The position numbers and the translations under genes are program-made. The notes below the pieces were generated by a model. The model had not been told where the DNA came from and did no database searches. It worked only from the letters and a program-made list of their open reading frames with translations. From Heterobilharzia americana (lineage: Eukaryota; Platyhelminthes; Trematoda; Strigeidida; Schistosomatidae): a DNA stretch of 64,000 bases. Location of the stretch: NCBI GenBank assembly GCA_944470555.2, contig OX104130.1, positions 56,391,491 to 56,455,490 on the forward strand, given 5' to 3'. This document shows positions 22,477-34,725 of this stretch, piece by piece. Each line of letters starts with the position of its first letter. Positions within the stretch are counted from its first letter, which is position 1.

Positions 22477-23439
22477 CTCTGTGCTGTACACTGTAGTGTG
22501 TGTGTGCTTCAAGTATTTGAAATCGTGTACATGTAATGACGATGAAGAAATGTTGACTTCCCCACTGTATAAATCACTGGTGATACTCCTGTGTTTGTCA
22601 TAGAGTTCCTGCTGGTTGACCTGTCTTTATACATTTTTACTTATTCTCTATGCACAAACCTATTTTCGTCTTTAAAGTGTTTGAATTAATACGTATCTAA
22701 TGCTTTTACTACTATTCTAGTATGTCCACAGATAATTCAAGGTATTGGGTGTGTTACATGACTGATGTCTATATCTTTCTAAACAGCTGGTGGCTTTAGT
22801 TACCGATACATTAGTACTGTATCCAGGTTTCTGAATAAGCGTACTTATGTAGACAAATGGATAGATATGCTAATACAGAGCCTCTCAGAATCAGTTGTTA
22901 GAGTACTGTCGTTCATTTCAGAAACAGGAAATAAGTGGAAATAGATGTATATCAAAACAAAGAAGGATTTTAAAAAGTAATAATAAGGTAAATGAAATTT
23001 TGAGTGCTGCAACTGTCTTACTGTAACTGGTTCCTGGTTATATCACTAATGATTTCTAACAGCTCGAGGACTCTATTGAGGTAGTCTTTGTGATTCTGGT
23101 TAAGTTATTGGCCTCGTGTACTGTTAACGCGTCTTTTTTTGAATGCTGTTGGTCATTTGGGAATGAAATCTTTTTTAATTAATAGTCTATGCCGGAGTAG
23201 GTGGGGACTCAGAGTGAGTGGTGCATATGTAGGCCACTTTTGTTGGTGAAGGTTGCAAACTAAGCCACTGACTGGTTTGGGTTGCATTTTCCGTTTAATC
23301 TGTACACTGCTTACTTTATGGCTCCACCACATAAGCAGTACTAAAAAGACAGCTGTGTTCGTGGATTTATAGACTTCTTATGTCATCTTTCTTTAGAGAC
23401 TATGCATCGCAGTCTTAGAGTGGAACGGAATGGACTAGT

Positions 23440-23590
23440 GATATGATTATGAGCAATAATTTATGCTCAAAACGTCATCAAGTTAATAATACTCTATCAC
23501 TGTTTGTTATAAATCAAATAAACAAATCTTATATGGAATTAAATTCTACCACAGTGCCTAAGTTTTACACCTATATTAGTGCTCAGTATG
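23440..23590 (+). repeat. repeat X, plus copy
   Basis: The copy shares a readable translation with the others: MSNNLCSKRHQVNN, then ELNSTTVPKFYTYI. It starts with the hairpin GAGCA..TGCTC (23449-23466). The 87-codon frame at 23443-23706 runs past the repeat and I do not consider it a gene. Confidence 0.65.
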
Positions 23591-25029
23591 TTTACATTTT
23601 GATAGGTAGTCAGATACTTCCTTTATTTCACATGAAATATAAGTTGACGAAAACCAATGGAGGCTTTTACGTTTTGCTGAGATTTTGTAAGCAACCAACT
23701 AAATAAATAAGGTACATTTCTTGAGTAAAGTGTACTGAAGACCATGTATCTTGTACAAATCTTTGCCTAATGGGACTATTTTATCTCCCTACTCTGTGTT
23801 GATGAGGTGTTCTCAAATGTAGCAGCTTAATCTCTTAGGCGTCAGAGGTAATCAGAGCTACTTGTGTGAGCACATCTAAAATAAATTTAGTCAAGAATAG
23901 TGATGGTGAATGTCTGTGATGGACATTATTAGTTGTCACCTCAGATGATAACTCGTTCTGAACCCTCATGCATTCGGGTGATTTTGGGCAGACAGCCTCT
24001 GGATGCGTAATACACACGCTCTAACTTCTATTAACAGTTAAACACTTCAACACTTCTTCTCGCTTGATGGAGTCGAATGTTACCTTTAGGTCGACGGGTA
24101 CGGTAGTTTTCGGGTGGTGTTAGAAGTATTTGTGTTTATGGACTTGATCCTGGCCGAAGATCTGACTAATGCACCATCATGACGTGAAACGTGACTGCTT
24201 TTTCGTATTTGATTTTCTCAGTTTATAGTCAACAATTAAACGATCATTTTCCGATTTAAAAGTGAATCATGGTGGAATTTCACAGTTGGACTAGTTGTTA
24301 CTTTTATTGAGCACTAAAAACCTTTCAAACGTTCAGCTTGATACACAAAATGAAGTCTACCGATTAAGTTAGCAACTTGGTCACAAAGCTAAATGATGCA
24401 ACACCATGGTATATTGCAAACTTGTTTAAAATCCTGGCATCTAGCAGTTGCCTCGATTCTAGGTATCAGTTGTTCCCTCAAGTTTTCTGTTAGTTTTTGA
24501 GGTGGTAAGGAAAATTTATCTCTGGTGTTAATCCGACCACTGACGAGTTTGATCCCTAAAGGACAACCACAACCTGATCGTCAGACGTTGATATGTCCAG
24601 CGAGCACTAGCGATGAGTGTCAATGATTTCTGAATACTCAAATCAACAAACAATATATATCATTAAGTGAGATCAGCAAGAGCTTTTCATATCGAAATAG
24701 GATTGGCGATACGTAACGTTCCTTTTTATAAGTGTGGATTCGAAAATTCACTGAGTAAACTTATTTAAATGACTTATAAAATGTTTCTGCATGATAATTT
24801 AGTAGGTCAAGACTGACATTTTGTTGAAGAGAATTATATTATAGTTTATGGTATATTTCTCATTCTGGAATATATATCCACTAGTTACTAGACCGAGGAC
24901 AGGTCCCGAAGTTCTGATTACAGATCAGACCTCTTGTAGTTGACTGGATTTTCTGTAGCAGCAGTAGTATGATACTGGTCGATATACCACATTACATGAT
25001 GAGTACTTTGAAAATATCTTACATTTCCT

Positions 25030-25275
25030 GCCCTTAATTTCAATAAGAAAGCGAGAACGATGGTTTTAGCAGAATAGTATGAATCCACCGTACTTTGAGT
25101 TCGCTCATCAGTTTCTTACAGACTAAAACAGTTTCAACATCAGTTTAGGCAAAATGTTTGCATACTTGAATCAGTTTGATAGAAAAACAAGTTGAGGAAA
25201 GGATAACATTAGTGTGATGTAAATGAAGACACACGAATTGAGTGAATAAATATACAAGAACTAGCAGTAAGTTTG
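25030..25275 (-). repeat. repeat Y, minus copy
   Basis: The reverse complement aligns with 31045-31285 through AGTTCTTGTATATTTATTCA and later CTGCTAAAACCATCGTTCT-like sequence, with point differences and small gaps. Function and class are unknown. Confidence 0.6.
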
Positions 25276-28200
25276 TCAATGTATGAAAAGACCAGACTAA
25301 TATGCTGGAGTTGAACTTGGATAAAAAGAAAGTGGGAGACGAATGCATTCAGCATATTGAGAAGGGCTGCATAAAGTAAGTTTGGAAAGTTCTGAGGATT
25401 TGTAATGGCTAAGAAAATAAGGTTAGTGGGATTTAGAGAGTGAAATGGAATAACAATAAAAGTGTATGAATCGACGATGAGATGAACTTATGGTAGTGGT
25501 GGCATGGTTCCAATGAATGTGTACGTGTACCGAGGTATTTTTCGCCTCAGGTTGACTTCATCTGTAATCGGAACTACCTTGCAATTATCTAATTTTCTAC
25601 ATATCAGTCAGATGTATGCTTATATGTAGGTGGAGGGGGATTACAAATGAATAATTCAGCTACCTTATCGTTGGTTTCCAGATACTATTTTCCAGAGTGT
25701 TATGCAAGCTAGGCCTTCAGTTTTTGTAATATGTAGTGCGATTCAACACTAAAATGCTCCACTCATTCATCATCGTTTAGGACTGAAGGATTCTTTTTGA
25801 AGGCTTGGCATTTTGAGTAACACTGATTATAATCGGAAGTGGGATGGGAAGCTGTTCTATCTCTTTTTCGCACTCCAGCTTTTGTATGACTTAGACGTGG
25901 TTTAGAATAAACGGAAATTTAATAAGGTTTTATATTCAAGATAACCTTATCTGCTTACCTAGTTTTACCTAAGGGTGAATAGTAATCTATCTTCTATGTA
26001 AAAGGAAACATTCCTGAGTGATTTCATTGTAGATAGTTAGGATCAGTACTTCTATAGAATTCTTCGCTATTGCATCTTGATGGAAAGGCACAAGTGGAGT
26101 AATGAAGCGGCGCGCATTCTTCTTGTTCGATTCTATCCAATCATATCTTGATGATATTTGCAAAACTGTTTTCCACGAAAACCTTAAGCTTCATTGAAGT
26201 ATTCTTTCACATACATATACGAAGTTCAGTGATGCCTGTTAATTAGACAGGCTGGTCACCATATGTAGGGATGGGAATCAGAGGCTACTGTGTACTCATC
26301 CGTTAAAATGCTGGACAATTTATATGACAACCACAAATCAGGTCTTGATTTTACTTTGACTAATGAGTGTCTTATAAGTCTATTATTTAATTAAGGGATA
26401 CCTGTATGTGAAAATTCAGTTGAACTGGAATGCAGAAGCAACTAATCTACTGTTAGTCAGCAAAATAATGGATGTCTGCTTATCTCCATGTAACAAACGG
26501 AAGCACTCGTTGGGTGAATTAAAATTGAAACCTGCTTGGCAGTTGTGTTTCACAACTTAGTTGGTGGTACACTCACTTGGTAATTTGAAGGCGTTTTGTT
26601 CGGAGCTTGATGCAACCTACATTTTCTTTCAGCTTCGGTCATCATCATGAAATAATATTTGATATTTTGTTCTACTGGGGCAGGCATACTTACGTGATTT
26701 TCTTTTCTTGTATCTACAGTTGAACATTTTGTAGCTACATCTCACTTTACAACGGAATTAAAACCAGCAGTAAATAAGCGCCAATAAATCCTGACGACTC
26801 GATGGAGAAAAGTAATAAAAATTTTCTTATTAGCATTACAGAAGGTGTTTTTATTGCTTTGTTGCATGAATTCAGTCAGGACATATTTTTTTACCACAGG
26901 CTAAACAATAAATTTCCTTATAATTTTTGCGTAAGATGGTTTCCTTCGAATAAAAGTAACAGAGAGAGTAATGATTACTTTTTAAGGCGAAAGCTTCTTG
27001 TAGTGCACTAGTTTACACTATTTAGTAACATGTTTGCGAAAAATAAGATTTATAACCGGTGTAGACATCTTAAGGTTTGTTCACACAATCGTTTCTTGTA
27101 AGTTGACTGGTAGCATGATGTGAAACGTTTGATTGTCTATGGTTTTAATTCGTAAATTAAGTGCACTAATCATGAGAATGAACATATGGGTTTGGCTTTT
27201 TGTGAAGATGATTCATAAAATGTTTTCACCTACCATGGGAAAATGTATGCTTTTGTTGAGATTGATGTATGGGTCAAAGTGATTCAGGATAATACAGTCA
27301 GTGTCCAGTTTCAGTTCTAGAAGAGAACCAACCATAAGTATTGTGGGTGATTCGACAAACATTCTTTCCTAGGTATTAGAGAACGAAGCACAGATCCAAT
27401 GGTTTTAAATGTAACCAAATTCCATTAGATAATCACTCATAATAGTGACTTTTAGGATTGCTCAAAATTGATGCCAGTAAAACAGTTACACACGTTTAAC
27501 GTTACTGTAAACCTGAAGACAGTGATCTAGGTAGTTTATTCATAGGCGTATATTTAAAGCTTCGAACCTACGTGTTTGAATTTATTCTGAGTGACCAAAT
27601 ATTGCCTCAAGTGCTATATTGTTCCTTAAAGTTAATTAATATCAGTATTTCTTTTCGTAAGTTAAGTAGTTCTAATTAGAAAATCAATTTGAATAGCTTG
27701 GGAAATCTTATTAGGATTGGGAAATGGATGTAATGATGTCGCTGCAGGAATTACAACACAGAGTATGGAATAATCTTTGCTGGTTATACAGAAGGAATTC
27801 CTGTTTTTTTTAATATTGTTTCTATTATATTGTGGTTATGCTACTAATTATTATGTTTGCAGTATATATACGAAACCTTTTTAAATTCTAAGCATATTTA
27901 TAACTTTGACCGCTGTACTTACGCTCGCATTTCTGTTGATTCCTCATTATGAACCGGACGCTAATCCAAAACCAACTCTCTATTTCACATCATTGCCTTG
28001 AATACTGCTATTATTAACATCATTCAGATGCAATAACAATTTCGGGGAGCGACTTTGTTGAAAAATTACGTGCTGAGAATTCTATACTGTATCATACACT
28101 GTTTGGAATAGAGTGATTATTATTATCTTCATTATTATAATTGCAAATGTGAGCTTCTGAGCACCTAGGTAACTGCTTGCCAGATAGGGTTTGTGTGGGG

Positions 28201-28750
28201 TGAGAATTGTAAAGAAAACAATAATGAAGTGGTAGTTTTCAGTAACCTTCAATTCTATTTTAATTAAACAGTGTAATTTTTCATTTTTGGAAACATTATA
28301 CACTGAAGTTACAGTATTTTTTAACGATGGTACAAGCGTGATGTTACGTAATTCTAGATTCCAGTGACTTTAATATTTAAGATTTGTAAAAATCCTTATC
28401 TCCAAAACGAATATTAGTTACAGCATGATTTCATTTCACAGATAACTCGTGTTCCGAATACCAAATCCTTCTTTCGTTATTGGGGAGTACCAATAGTTCA
28501 GGTCGTCAGTCAAAGGTACTCAGGTCTGAAGTAAGACTAAATGTAAAGTGACATAGCTAACTGAACTTGAACTGTAGAAAGAAAGAAAATAACTATCTTA
28601 TTTACTGAAGGATTAAGGTAAATTCGAGCTAATCAAATCTGCTTTCAGAAGAGAGTAAACTACAATTGTCCAACGATATATAGGAAAACAAAACAATCAA
28701 ATAGCTTATTTATTTAGTCAAAGCTGGTGTTATTGATATCAGGAGTCCAC

Positions 28751-29062
28751 CCAACAAATATGCAGAAGAAAGTCGAGATGGACTGGATTGGATTGGACAT
28801 ATACTGAGAAGACGGTTTGGGTACATCACGCACTAGGTCAGGTCAGGTCAGGCCAGGCCAGGCCCTCGAGTGGAATCCAAAGGGGAAACGACGAGTTGGG
28901 TGTCCCAGCTGAGGGTGACATGAAGGAGATGGTGTGAGGAAGAAATGAAAGGTGGTGGGCTGAGAGTGGTGGAGCCAGGTTGAAAAGACTGCAGAGAAGA
29001 GAGTGCAACGGAGACGTGCTACTGAAGCCCTACGTTCCACTAGGAACCCAAGGACAAATAAT
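28751..29062 (+). mobile_element. 5'-truncated RTE-B 3' end, near-identical to an inverted copy in Nup54
   Basis: The sequence is the reverse complement of 17741-18053 with only scattered differences (for example CTCTGCAG against CTCTACAG on the same strand). In other frames it shows WIGHILRRRF, WNPKGKRR and RRATEALRSTRNPR of the RTE-B C-terminus. It is only about 310 bases long and abruptly truncated at its 5' side, as expected from incomplete target-primed reverse transcription. Confidence 0.83.
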
Positions 29063-30764
29063 GATAGTGATAATCCAGGATGGCTGTTTTGATCTATTAT
29101 CTTGGCAAACCTTCACTGTGACTCTAAGTTCAAATCTTATATCAAGATACGTCTACTAATTGAAACAAAAGGAAGTTTGAGAAAGATAAAAATATTAATC
29201 ACTCATCTATACATTCTCTTGTAAATTAGTTAGATAACGAATGGATCTGTTATACGGCTTGCTAGTCACGCAATCAATACTTACATTTTGATATTGGCTG
29301 TCTGGTACCCAATGTTTCCATGTCTGAAAGAACTTATGAATGCAATGACTTTTTTCATCCCAACATAGATCTTATGATTCTATTTTTAGAAATTGTTTTT
29401 GTATAGTAATTTTAATTCATGAATTCACTCACTGTTTACTATTTGTAATCTTTGTTTCTACTGCTTCCTGACTTTTCATATATATGATGGATTTTATTCG
29501 ACATTCCAAAAGTAAAACTTGGTGACCAATGTCTTTCGTGTATGCGTTTGTATACATAAGTACAAAATTACTCGTTGTGCTTCTTTATTTGCCAAAGTTA
29601 CCATATTTGTACACAAAATTTATTGATCGGTACACATTTCAATTCTGATTAGTTAAAAAGAACGTATTCAGGAGGTATTTTAAACAAAGAAGTGGTAAGG
29701 GATTTTTACTTGGCTTCAAAATTTAATTATAATATATACATATATATACCTTCAAATAATGGTAGGTTTTCATTTTTCGTATTATTTTGAGCAAAACTAC
29801 TGCTCAAGACCCCATTATTCACTGGAATTTCTTATTTCATTATGTTATTTTGTGCAGGCTATGAAAAATTATGTACTTTCTCACACTTAACCTTATTTGG
29901 TCTGTTTATTCAGATTCGAGTAATTAGTGACAGTAGTTACTTGAAAGACTCAAGACATTTTTCATGAATTCAACTCAGTTGTACATACCAATTTACATGT
30001 ACATGTCAAAGCATATAGTTTAAACGAACAAAGAGAAGGGTTTGAAACAGTGCATCTAGGCATATTATAAGGAGTTTGCAAGTGAGAAGTGGAAAAGTCC
30101 TGAATAGCGCTGACGTTTATGACTTTATGGAAGCTAAAATGAAGTCGATATCCAGAAATTGATTAAAATAATTATCAGACAGGTGAACTCAAATGTTTGC
30201 ATTTCCTTGGAGCCGAAGCTATTGAACAATTAAAACTGAACTTATGTATTCAGGAAGAAGCAGTTACCAGTCGGTACCTATCAAGCAAAGTTTTGCGTTC
30301 CTGTTAAGCATAATGTTTTTTCACGTATCATTATCGATTCATACACTCCATCGACCTAACTCTCTGAATTTCATTCACCTGATTTTCTTAACCAAAGCAA
30401 ATCCTCAGGACTTCCCACACTTAATTTATGTAACCTTTCCCAATATGCTTAACACATTCGGCTCCCCCTTTCTTTTTATAAAACCCGCTCCAAAATAGTC
30501 CTCTAGTTTTCCTATATATTGACAAACTAACTGCCAGTTTACATGAACTATGATCAAGACATGACTGAATAGTATGGCAAATATTGGGCTCTGAGTAAAA
30601 GGTTGACATTGGATGCCAGTTTGTATCTGCATTTATATCCTTGATGTTTTAATTTTGATTATTTACCTGAAGAAGCTTAGGTCAAACTTCCGTGCGAAAA
30701 GTTGGAATCGTTTCATTTCAAAACGCTGTGACTTACATAAATACAGACTATATCTGATGTTGTA

Positions 30765-30945
30765 AAGATGGATAGTGGCTAGCAGTGGAATTTAGGATGC
30801 GCATTTCGTCCTATTTAAGACTCATCAGCTGTACGTACCTGCCTCCCAGTGAGTGATGTTGTTCCCACCGGGACTGGGACTCAGGAGTGATTTCTTCAAA
30901 CTCCAGAGTGTTAACCACTACACCATAGAGTCATGATAGCCATTT
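30765..30945 (-). mobile_element. Sm-alpha type SINE with hammerhead core retained
   Basis: The minus-strand order is: tRNA-like head with box A pattern TGGTGTAGTGGTTAACACT (about 30926-30908), a decayed box B, the conserved body CACTGGGAGGCAGGTACGTA, then the hammerhead region and terminal CACTGCTAGCCACTATC. The head resembles a Glu/Gly-type tRNA start. It is the best preserved of the copies here. Confidence 0.75.
30771..30836 (-). ncRNA. hammerhead ribozyme motif in SINE
   Basis: The minus strand shows CTGATGAG (about 30823-30816), a stem II TCTTAAATAGGA, CGAAA (about 30807-30803), the short stem III sequence TGCGCA, an ATC cleavage triplet and the 3' strand. The core residues are intact, but stem I pairs ACAG with CTAAAT poorly compared with ATCCAG/CTGGAT in the sister copies. 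Self-cleavage could be weak. Schistosome SINEs of this type are known to carry hammerheads; activity of this copy is inference. Confidence 0.65.
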
Positions 30946-31044
30946 GTTGTGCGACAGGATCCCATATGCCAATGGAGACCGATCAATTCGGTTCAATCAA
31001 CGATGGTTTAATACAAGCAATAACATTATATTTGATGTTACTGT

Positions 31045-31285
31045 TAGTTCTTGTATATTTATTCACTCAGTTCATGTATCTTCATTTACATTATATCAGT
31101 GTCATATTTTGCCCAGGCTGATAATTTTTCATCAAATTGATTCAAGTGTGCAAACATTTTGTATAAGATTGTTAAGATTGTTTTAATCTGTAACTGGTGA
31201 GAAAACCAAATAAGGTGGATCCATGCTATTATGCTAAAACCGTTGTTCTGGTTCCATTACTTAAATTACTTAAGGGAAATATCTG
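31045..31285 (+). repeat. repeat Y, plus copy
   Basis: Counterpart of 25030-25275 in opposite orientation, about 100 bases from the SINE at 30765-30945. The translation LVYLFTQFMYLHLHY is shared with the other copy's LVYLFTQFVCLHLHH, which could be chance conservation of repeat DNA. No gene is supported. Confidence 0.6.
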
Positions 31286-32384
31286 TATGAAAATTCAAGT
31301 TGCCGCTTACTTCTACAAGTTTCAAGGTGCATAAATTAGAGTCATACTTGACAGTGGTGCCAAATAATGTCTTTCAGTTATCATTTTCGACTTGAGTTAA
31401 ACCGAAAATGGATACTGCTCAAAGTTGACTGACTCAATTTGAAAAGAGAAGAAGAAGAAGTGGCACCTCGGAGAAGAGACTTCATACTGAAGTTAGTGCT
31501 GATGATGTCGCCTAGAAAGACGATGAAAGCTTCGCGATTAAACAGCCCATCTCAGAGAACACAACACAACCAAGACCATTTATCTGAGCTACAAATATTC
31601 ACCACTTCTTTACTATGGATAACAGTAACCATAATAAATTAAACCTGAAAGTATTTCAGTTGATTATAGAAAACAGTCACTTGACTATCAGCGAAGGTGA
31701 ACAAATATAGTGAATTTAGAATACTTATTTTGAATAAAACAGTGCAAAGAAACTTGTTGCAACCTTTTTAAGTATCTATAAGATAAAAAAAACAGTTGAT
31801 GATAAACACAACAATGCAGAACCTTACACACTAGCGCATCACTTTAAGTTGCCAAACTTACCACCAGCACAGAAGGGGGGATTCAACATAGTAAGAATAT
31901 AGTTGTATTTTTGTGGTTTTGCAGTTCATTTGTAAAACAACACGTGGGTTCGTTACTCTTTTCCAATCAGTAAACAAGGTAGAATTATTCATGCAGAAGA
32001 ACTCTAAGCTACCTATTGGGTATAAGATTTAATGTTGTAAATTATGCGTTACCACAATTTTTATAAAAGTATTAGCACAAAACAGCTAAACTTCTAGTAA
32101 GAAGAAGAAAATGATGCCAAAATAATAGTTGCCATTTATATAATACCCATATGTTTTCACATATTTTAGTCCTAACTTGATTTGGGTTCATACGAATTTT
32201 AAGGGAAGTACAAACTGACACTACGGGAGAAGGAAATGATAGATAAAATCTAGTAGGACATGTAACGTTCATGGGGAAGGAGATAAAGGAAGTATCTTAA
32301 ATATTATGGCAGATTTTCTGACTTATCCCCGAAATTTTCCAGTCATCAGCTTCTAGGTCTCATAGACCCCATAGAGTTTAGACT

Positions 32385-32552
32385 AACGGTTGATCCTTTC
32401 TATTGTGTGGTTGTGAAACATGATTACTAAATGGGGGAACATAAGATGACTTCAGGTGTTTGACTACTGTTGGTTTTGCAGCATGGTGCATATATCGCAG
32501 TACCACCACATTGGTATAGCCAGAATCAAGGTAGAGTTCTGCGTAAAACAAA
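32385..32552 (+). mobile_element. RTE-like fragment, left part of a split copy
   Basis: Aligns with about 2510-2665 of the first element: CTATTGTGTGGTTGTGAAAC against CTACTGTATGGCTGTGAAAC, CAGGTGTTTGAC, and AAGGTAGAGTTCTG against AGGTGTAGAGTTTTAG. Matching stops at about 32552 and resumes at 34205. Confidence 0.7.
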
Positions 32553-33529
32553 TGTTTCTTCACAAGCTTTATACACATTTCCCCTTATCAACTGTAAACG
32601 AGTAAGAATAGTCATTGGGGCGGACTAATATAAACCTATTTCATTATTTCGGTGGTTCTTATCAGCTTTTTACAACCTAGAACAAGTTACAACAAAATAC
32701 TAACACTTTACTTTAGTTCATCCCATTAGGTATATTGTATGTTTGTATTATTCCTCGGCGTTCTGATCCTGTTACGAAGATCCTTTTCAAGAGTGTAAAC
32801 CTGGTATTAAGTTTTCAGATTAACATTCAAGTTTTGACACAGAAGGTGACTTTAATGATCATCCGCTTACATCGTGATATGTGACAAACATTAGTATAAC
32901 CTAGTTCATTGAGATTAGTCAAAGCGGGACAATGATATAGCGAGGTAAGGAAACTTTGGGAATGAGAATAAAGTGAAACTGTCATATAATCATTTCGTAA
33001 GTATAATAATCGTATAAGAACGAGAATTGCCGTAAAAATTAGGAGGAGGTAGAAAGACGAATACTGTAGGATTTAGAATTAGAGGTTATCTATATCAATA
33101 AGTAGGTAAGTTAGTGATAATTAAGAAAAATAATTAAAACTCAATGAGCAGAATTCAGTCAATTAAGATTGTAGTTTAGTGTAAACCAAAAATCTAATGA
33201 CAGGATATAGATATATACAAATAAGCGGAAGGTTACAAAATAGGGTTAAGGGAGTTGTTGAAGATTGATGACAGATTCCTTCTAAACACATTGCAAAACA
33301 AACAGAAGAAGAATTATTCTGCTTATTGGTTATTTTGAGCAATTTTGAAGCATTTACTTGAAGTCCTGTGTCGACTAAGTACTTAGCGATAGGACTGCTG
33401 AGAATCCTTACTCCTCTTGGTTGTAGGCTTCTCGGGAAATATGTAAAATACCAGAAGTAAGTCCTTCTTTCTGTTCCTTCAATGTAACTGCTTTGATAGA
33501 TACACGTGAATTGATAAACCTAATTGGAG

Positions 33530-33985
33530 GTGACATACGATATCAATTTTTGATTGTACCACGGCAAGTAGTTCGAAACAGGGTAACTGACTCTGCTGCG
33601 GGATATGTCCTGGTCGATGCGATGAATAATCTGTTTACAACCATCTCAGTATCATCAACTGGGAAGTTAAGTTGGATGAACACTAGTTCCTTACTCATTA
33701 TTATTTTCTAAACTTTACTACATTCTCTTCCAACGTATTTGTTGGCGAAGCTTTGTGACATCCGTTTTCTTTAAGGTACCTCTCGAGAATCAATAATTCT
33801 CCTTCAGTTTTATTTGGTGCGCATATTTCTTGAGCTTTACAGAACAGTTGTTGGAGTTGGCTTGACGGAAACTATTAAAATTAAAGACCGTTCTATGAGC
33901 CTTTGGGATGAATAGATCTTTGAAGTGTGTAATTCGTTCCACATTGTATGTCACTGTCTAGAAAGTTGAATTTATTATTGTCGTC
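33530..33985 (-). mobile_element. Penelope-like element fragment (post-RT region)
   Basis: Read on the minus strand from 33985: NKFNFLDSDIQ, RSIHPKGS, then FCKAQEICAPNKTEGELLIL, ERYLKENGCHKAS, and after a frame change LNFPVDDTEMVVNRLF with RTYPAAESVTLFRTT ending near 33550. The order FLD.., RxxHxK, C-rich helix, ExxLxxNG, LxFxxD and RTxPAA is the layout between the RT and GIY-YIG endonuclease of Penelope-like elements. There are several stops. It lies inside the split RTE-like copy. Confidence 0.62.
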
Positions 33986-34204
33986 GTGTCCCATCATAAA
34001 GTTGGTGCTTTTAAGTACAATATTGGAGGTTCCAACCATATGTGGTGGTTGGTGTAAATCCTTACATACTATGGAAGTATTATCGATGCTTCATTACATG
34101 GAAATTTCGGTTTTGTCCGCTTAACATTAACCATGAAAATTCCCGTAATATAGAGCCTAATGGATCCATATTATTCTATCTCTATTCTTGCCTTTTTAAA
34201 GTGG

Positions 34205-34725
34205 TTATGTCTAGCGAAGAGGTTGTAAACCTTCATCTGCTCAAATGACTGGAACATGCGTTACGAATGTTTAGGTGCCGTCTGCCCCGTGTCACAACTT
34301 AAGCTGAAATTGTTTTACGAGAAATAAGATTACAAGCGACCAAACCTAAGTATGGCATCAGAACGTGAAGTCTCCTACTGTTGGTCTGGACCGTGTAGGG
34401 GATTGTGGACATCCCGGTTAGGGTCTGCATGACAATGGAAACTGGTGATTGGAAACTCTTGATGACATGGCTGTTAATTAGTGTCAGTAATGGAGATACA
34501 TTTGTCCCTCACCATCATATTTTCTAACCAGATTTCATTTTTTTCTACACCTTTTTCCTCTATTCTTACAACTTTTTACTTTTTTGATTAGTTTCTTATC
34601 AACTCTGTGTTTCATCTTGGCACCTTCTAACTTCATGTTATGAAACCGGGTGCGATAACTTGAACCTTTACGCGGAAACGCTAGTTTCCTTGTTGTCACT
34701 AACTGATTGACTGAGACCAACAGTC
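34205..34725 (+). mobile_element. RTE-like fragment, right part of a split copy, with 3' end
   Basis: Begins GCGAAGAGGTTGTAAACCTT, matching GACGAGGTTGTGAACCTT near 2677 of the first element, then follows it through the C-terminal tail. The 3' UTR remnant GCGATAACTTGAACCTTTAC at 34651-34670 matches the end of that element. It is interrupted by stops throughout. Confidence 0.7.

Noticed and set aside
23443..23706. 87-codon plus-strand frame as a gene
   Set aside because: Its first half is repeat X, present in several decayed copies, and the rest has no domain or splice context.
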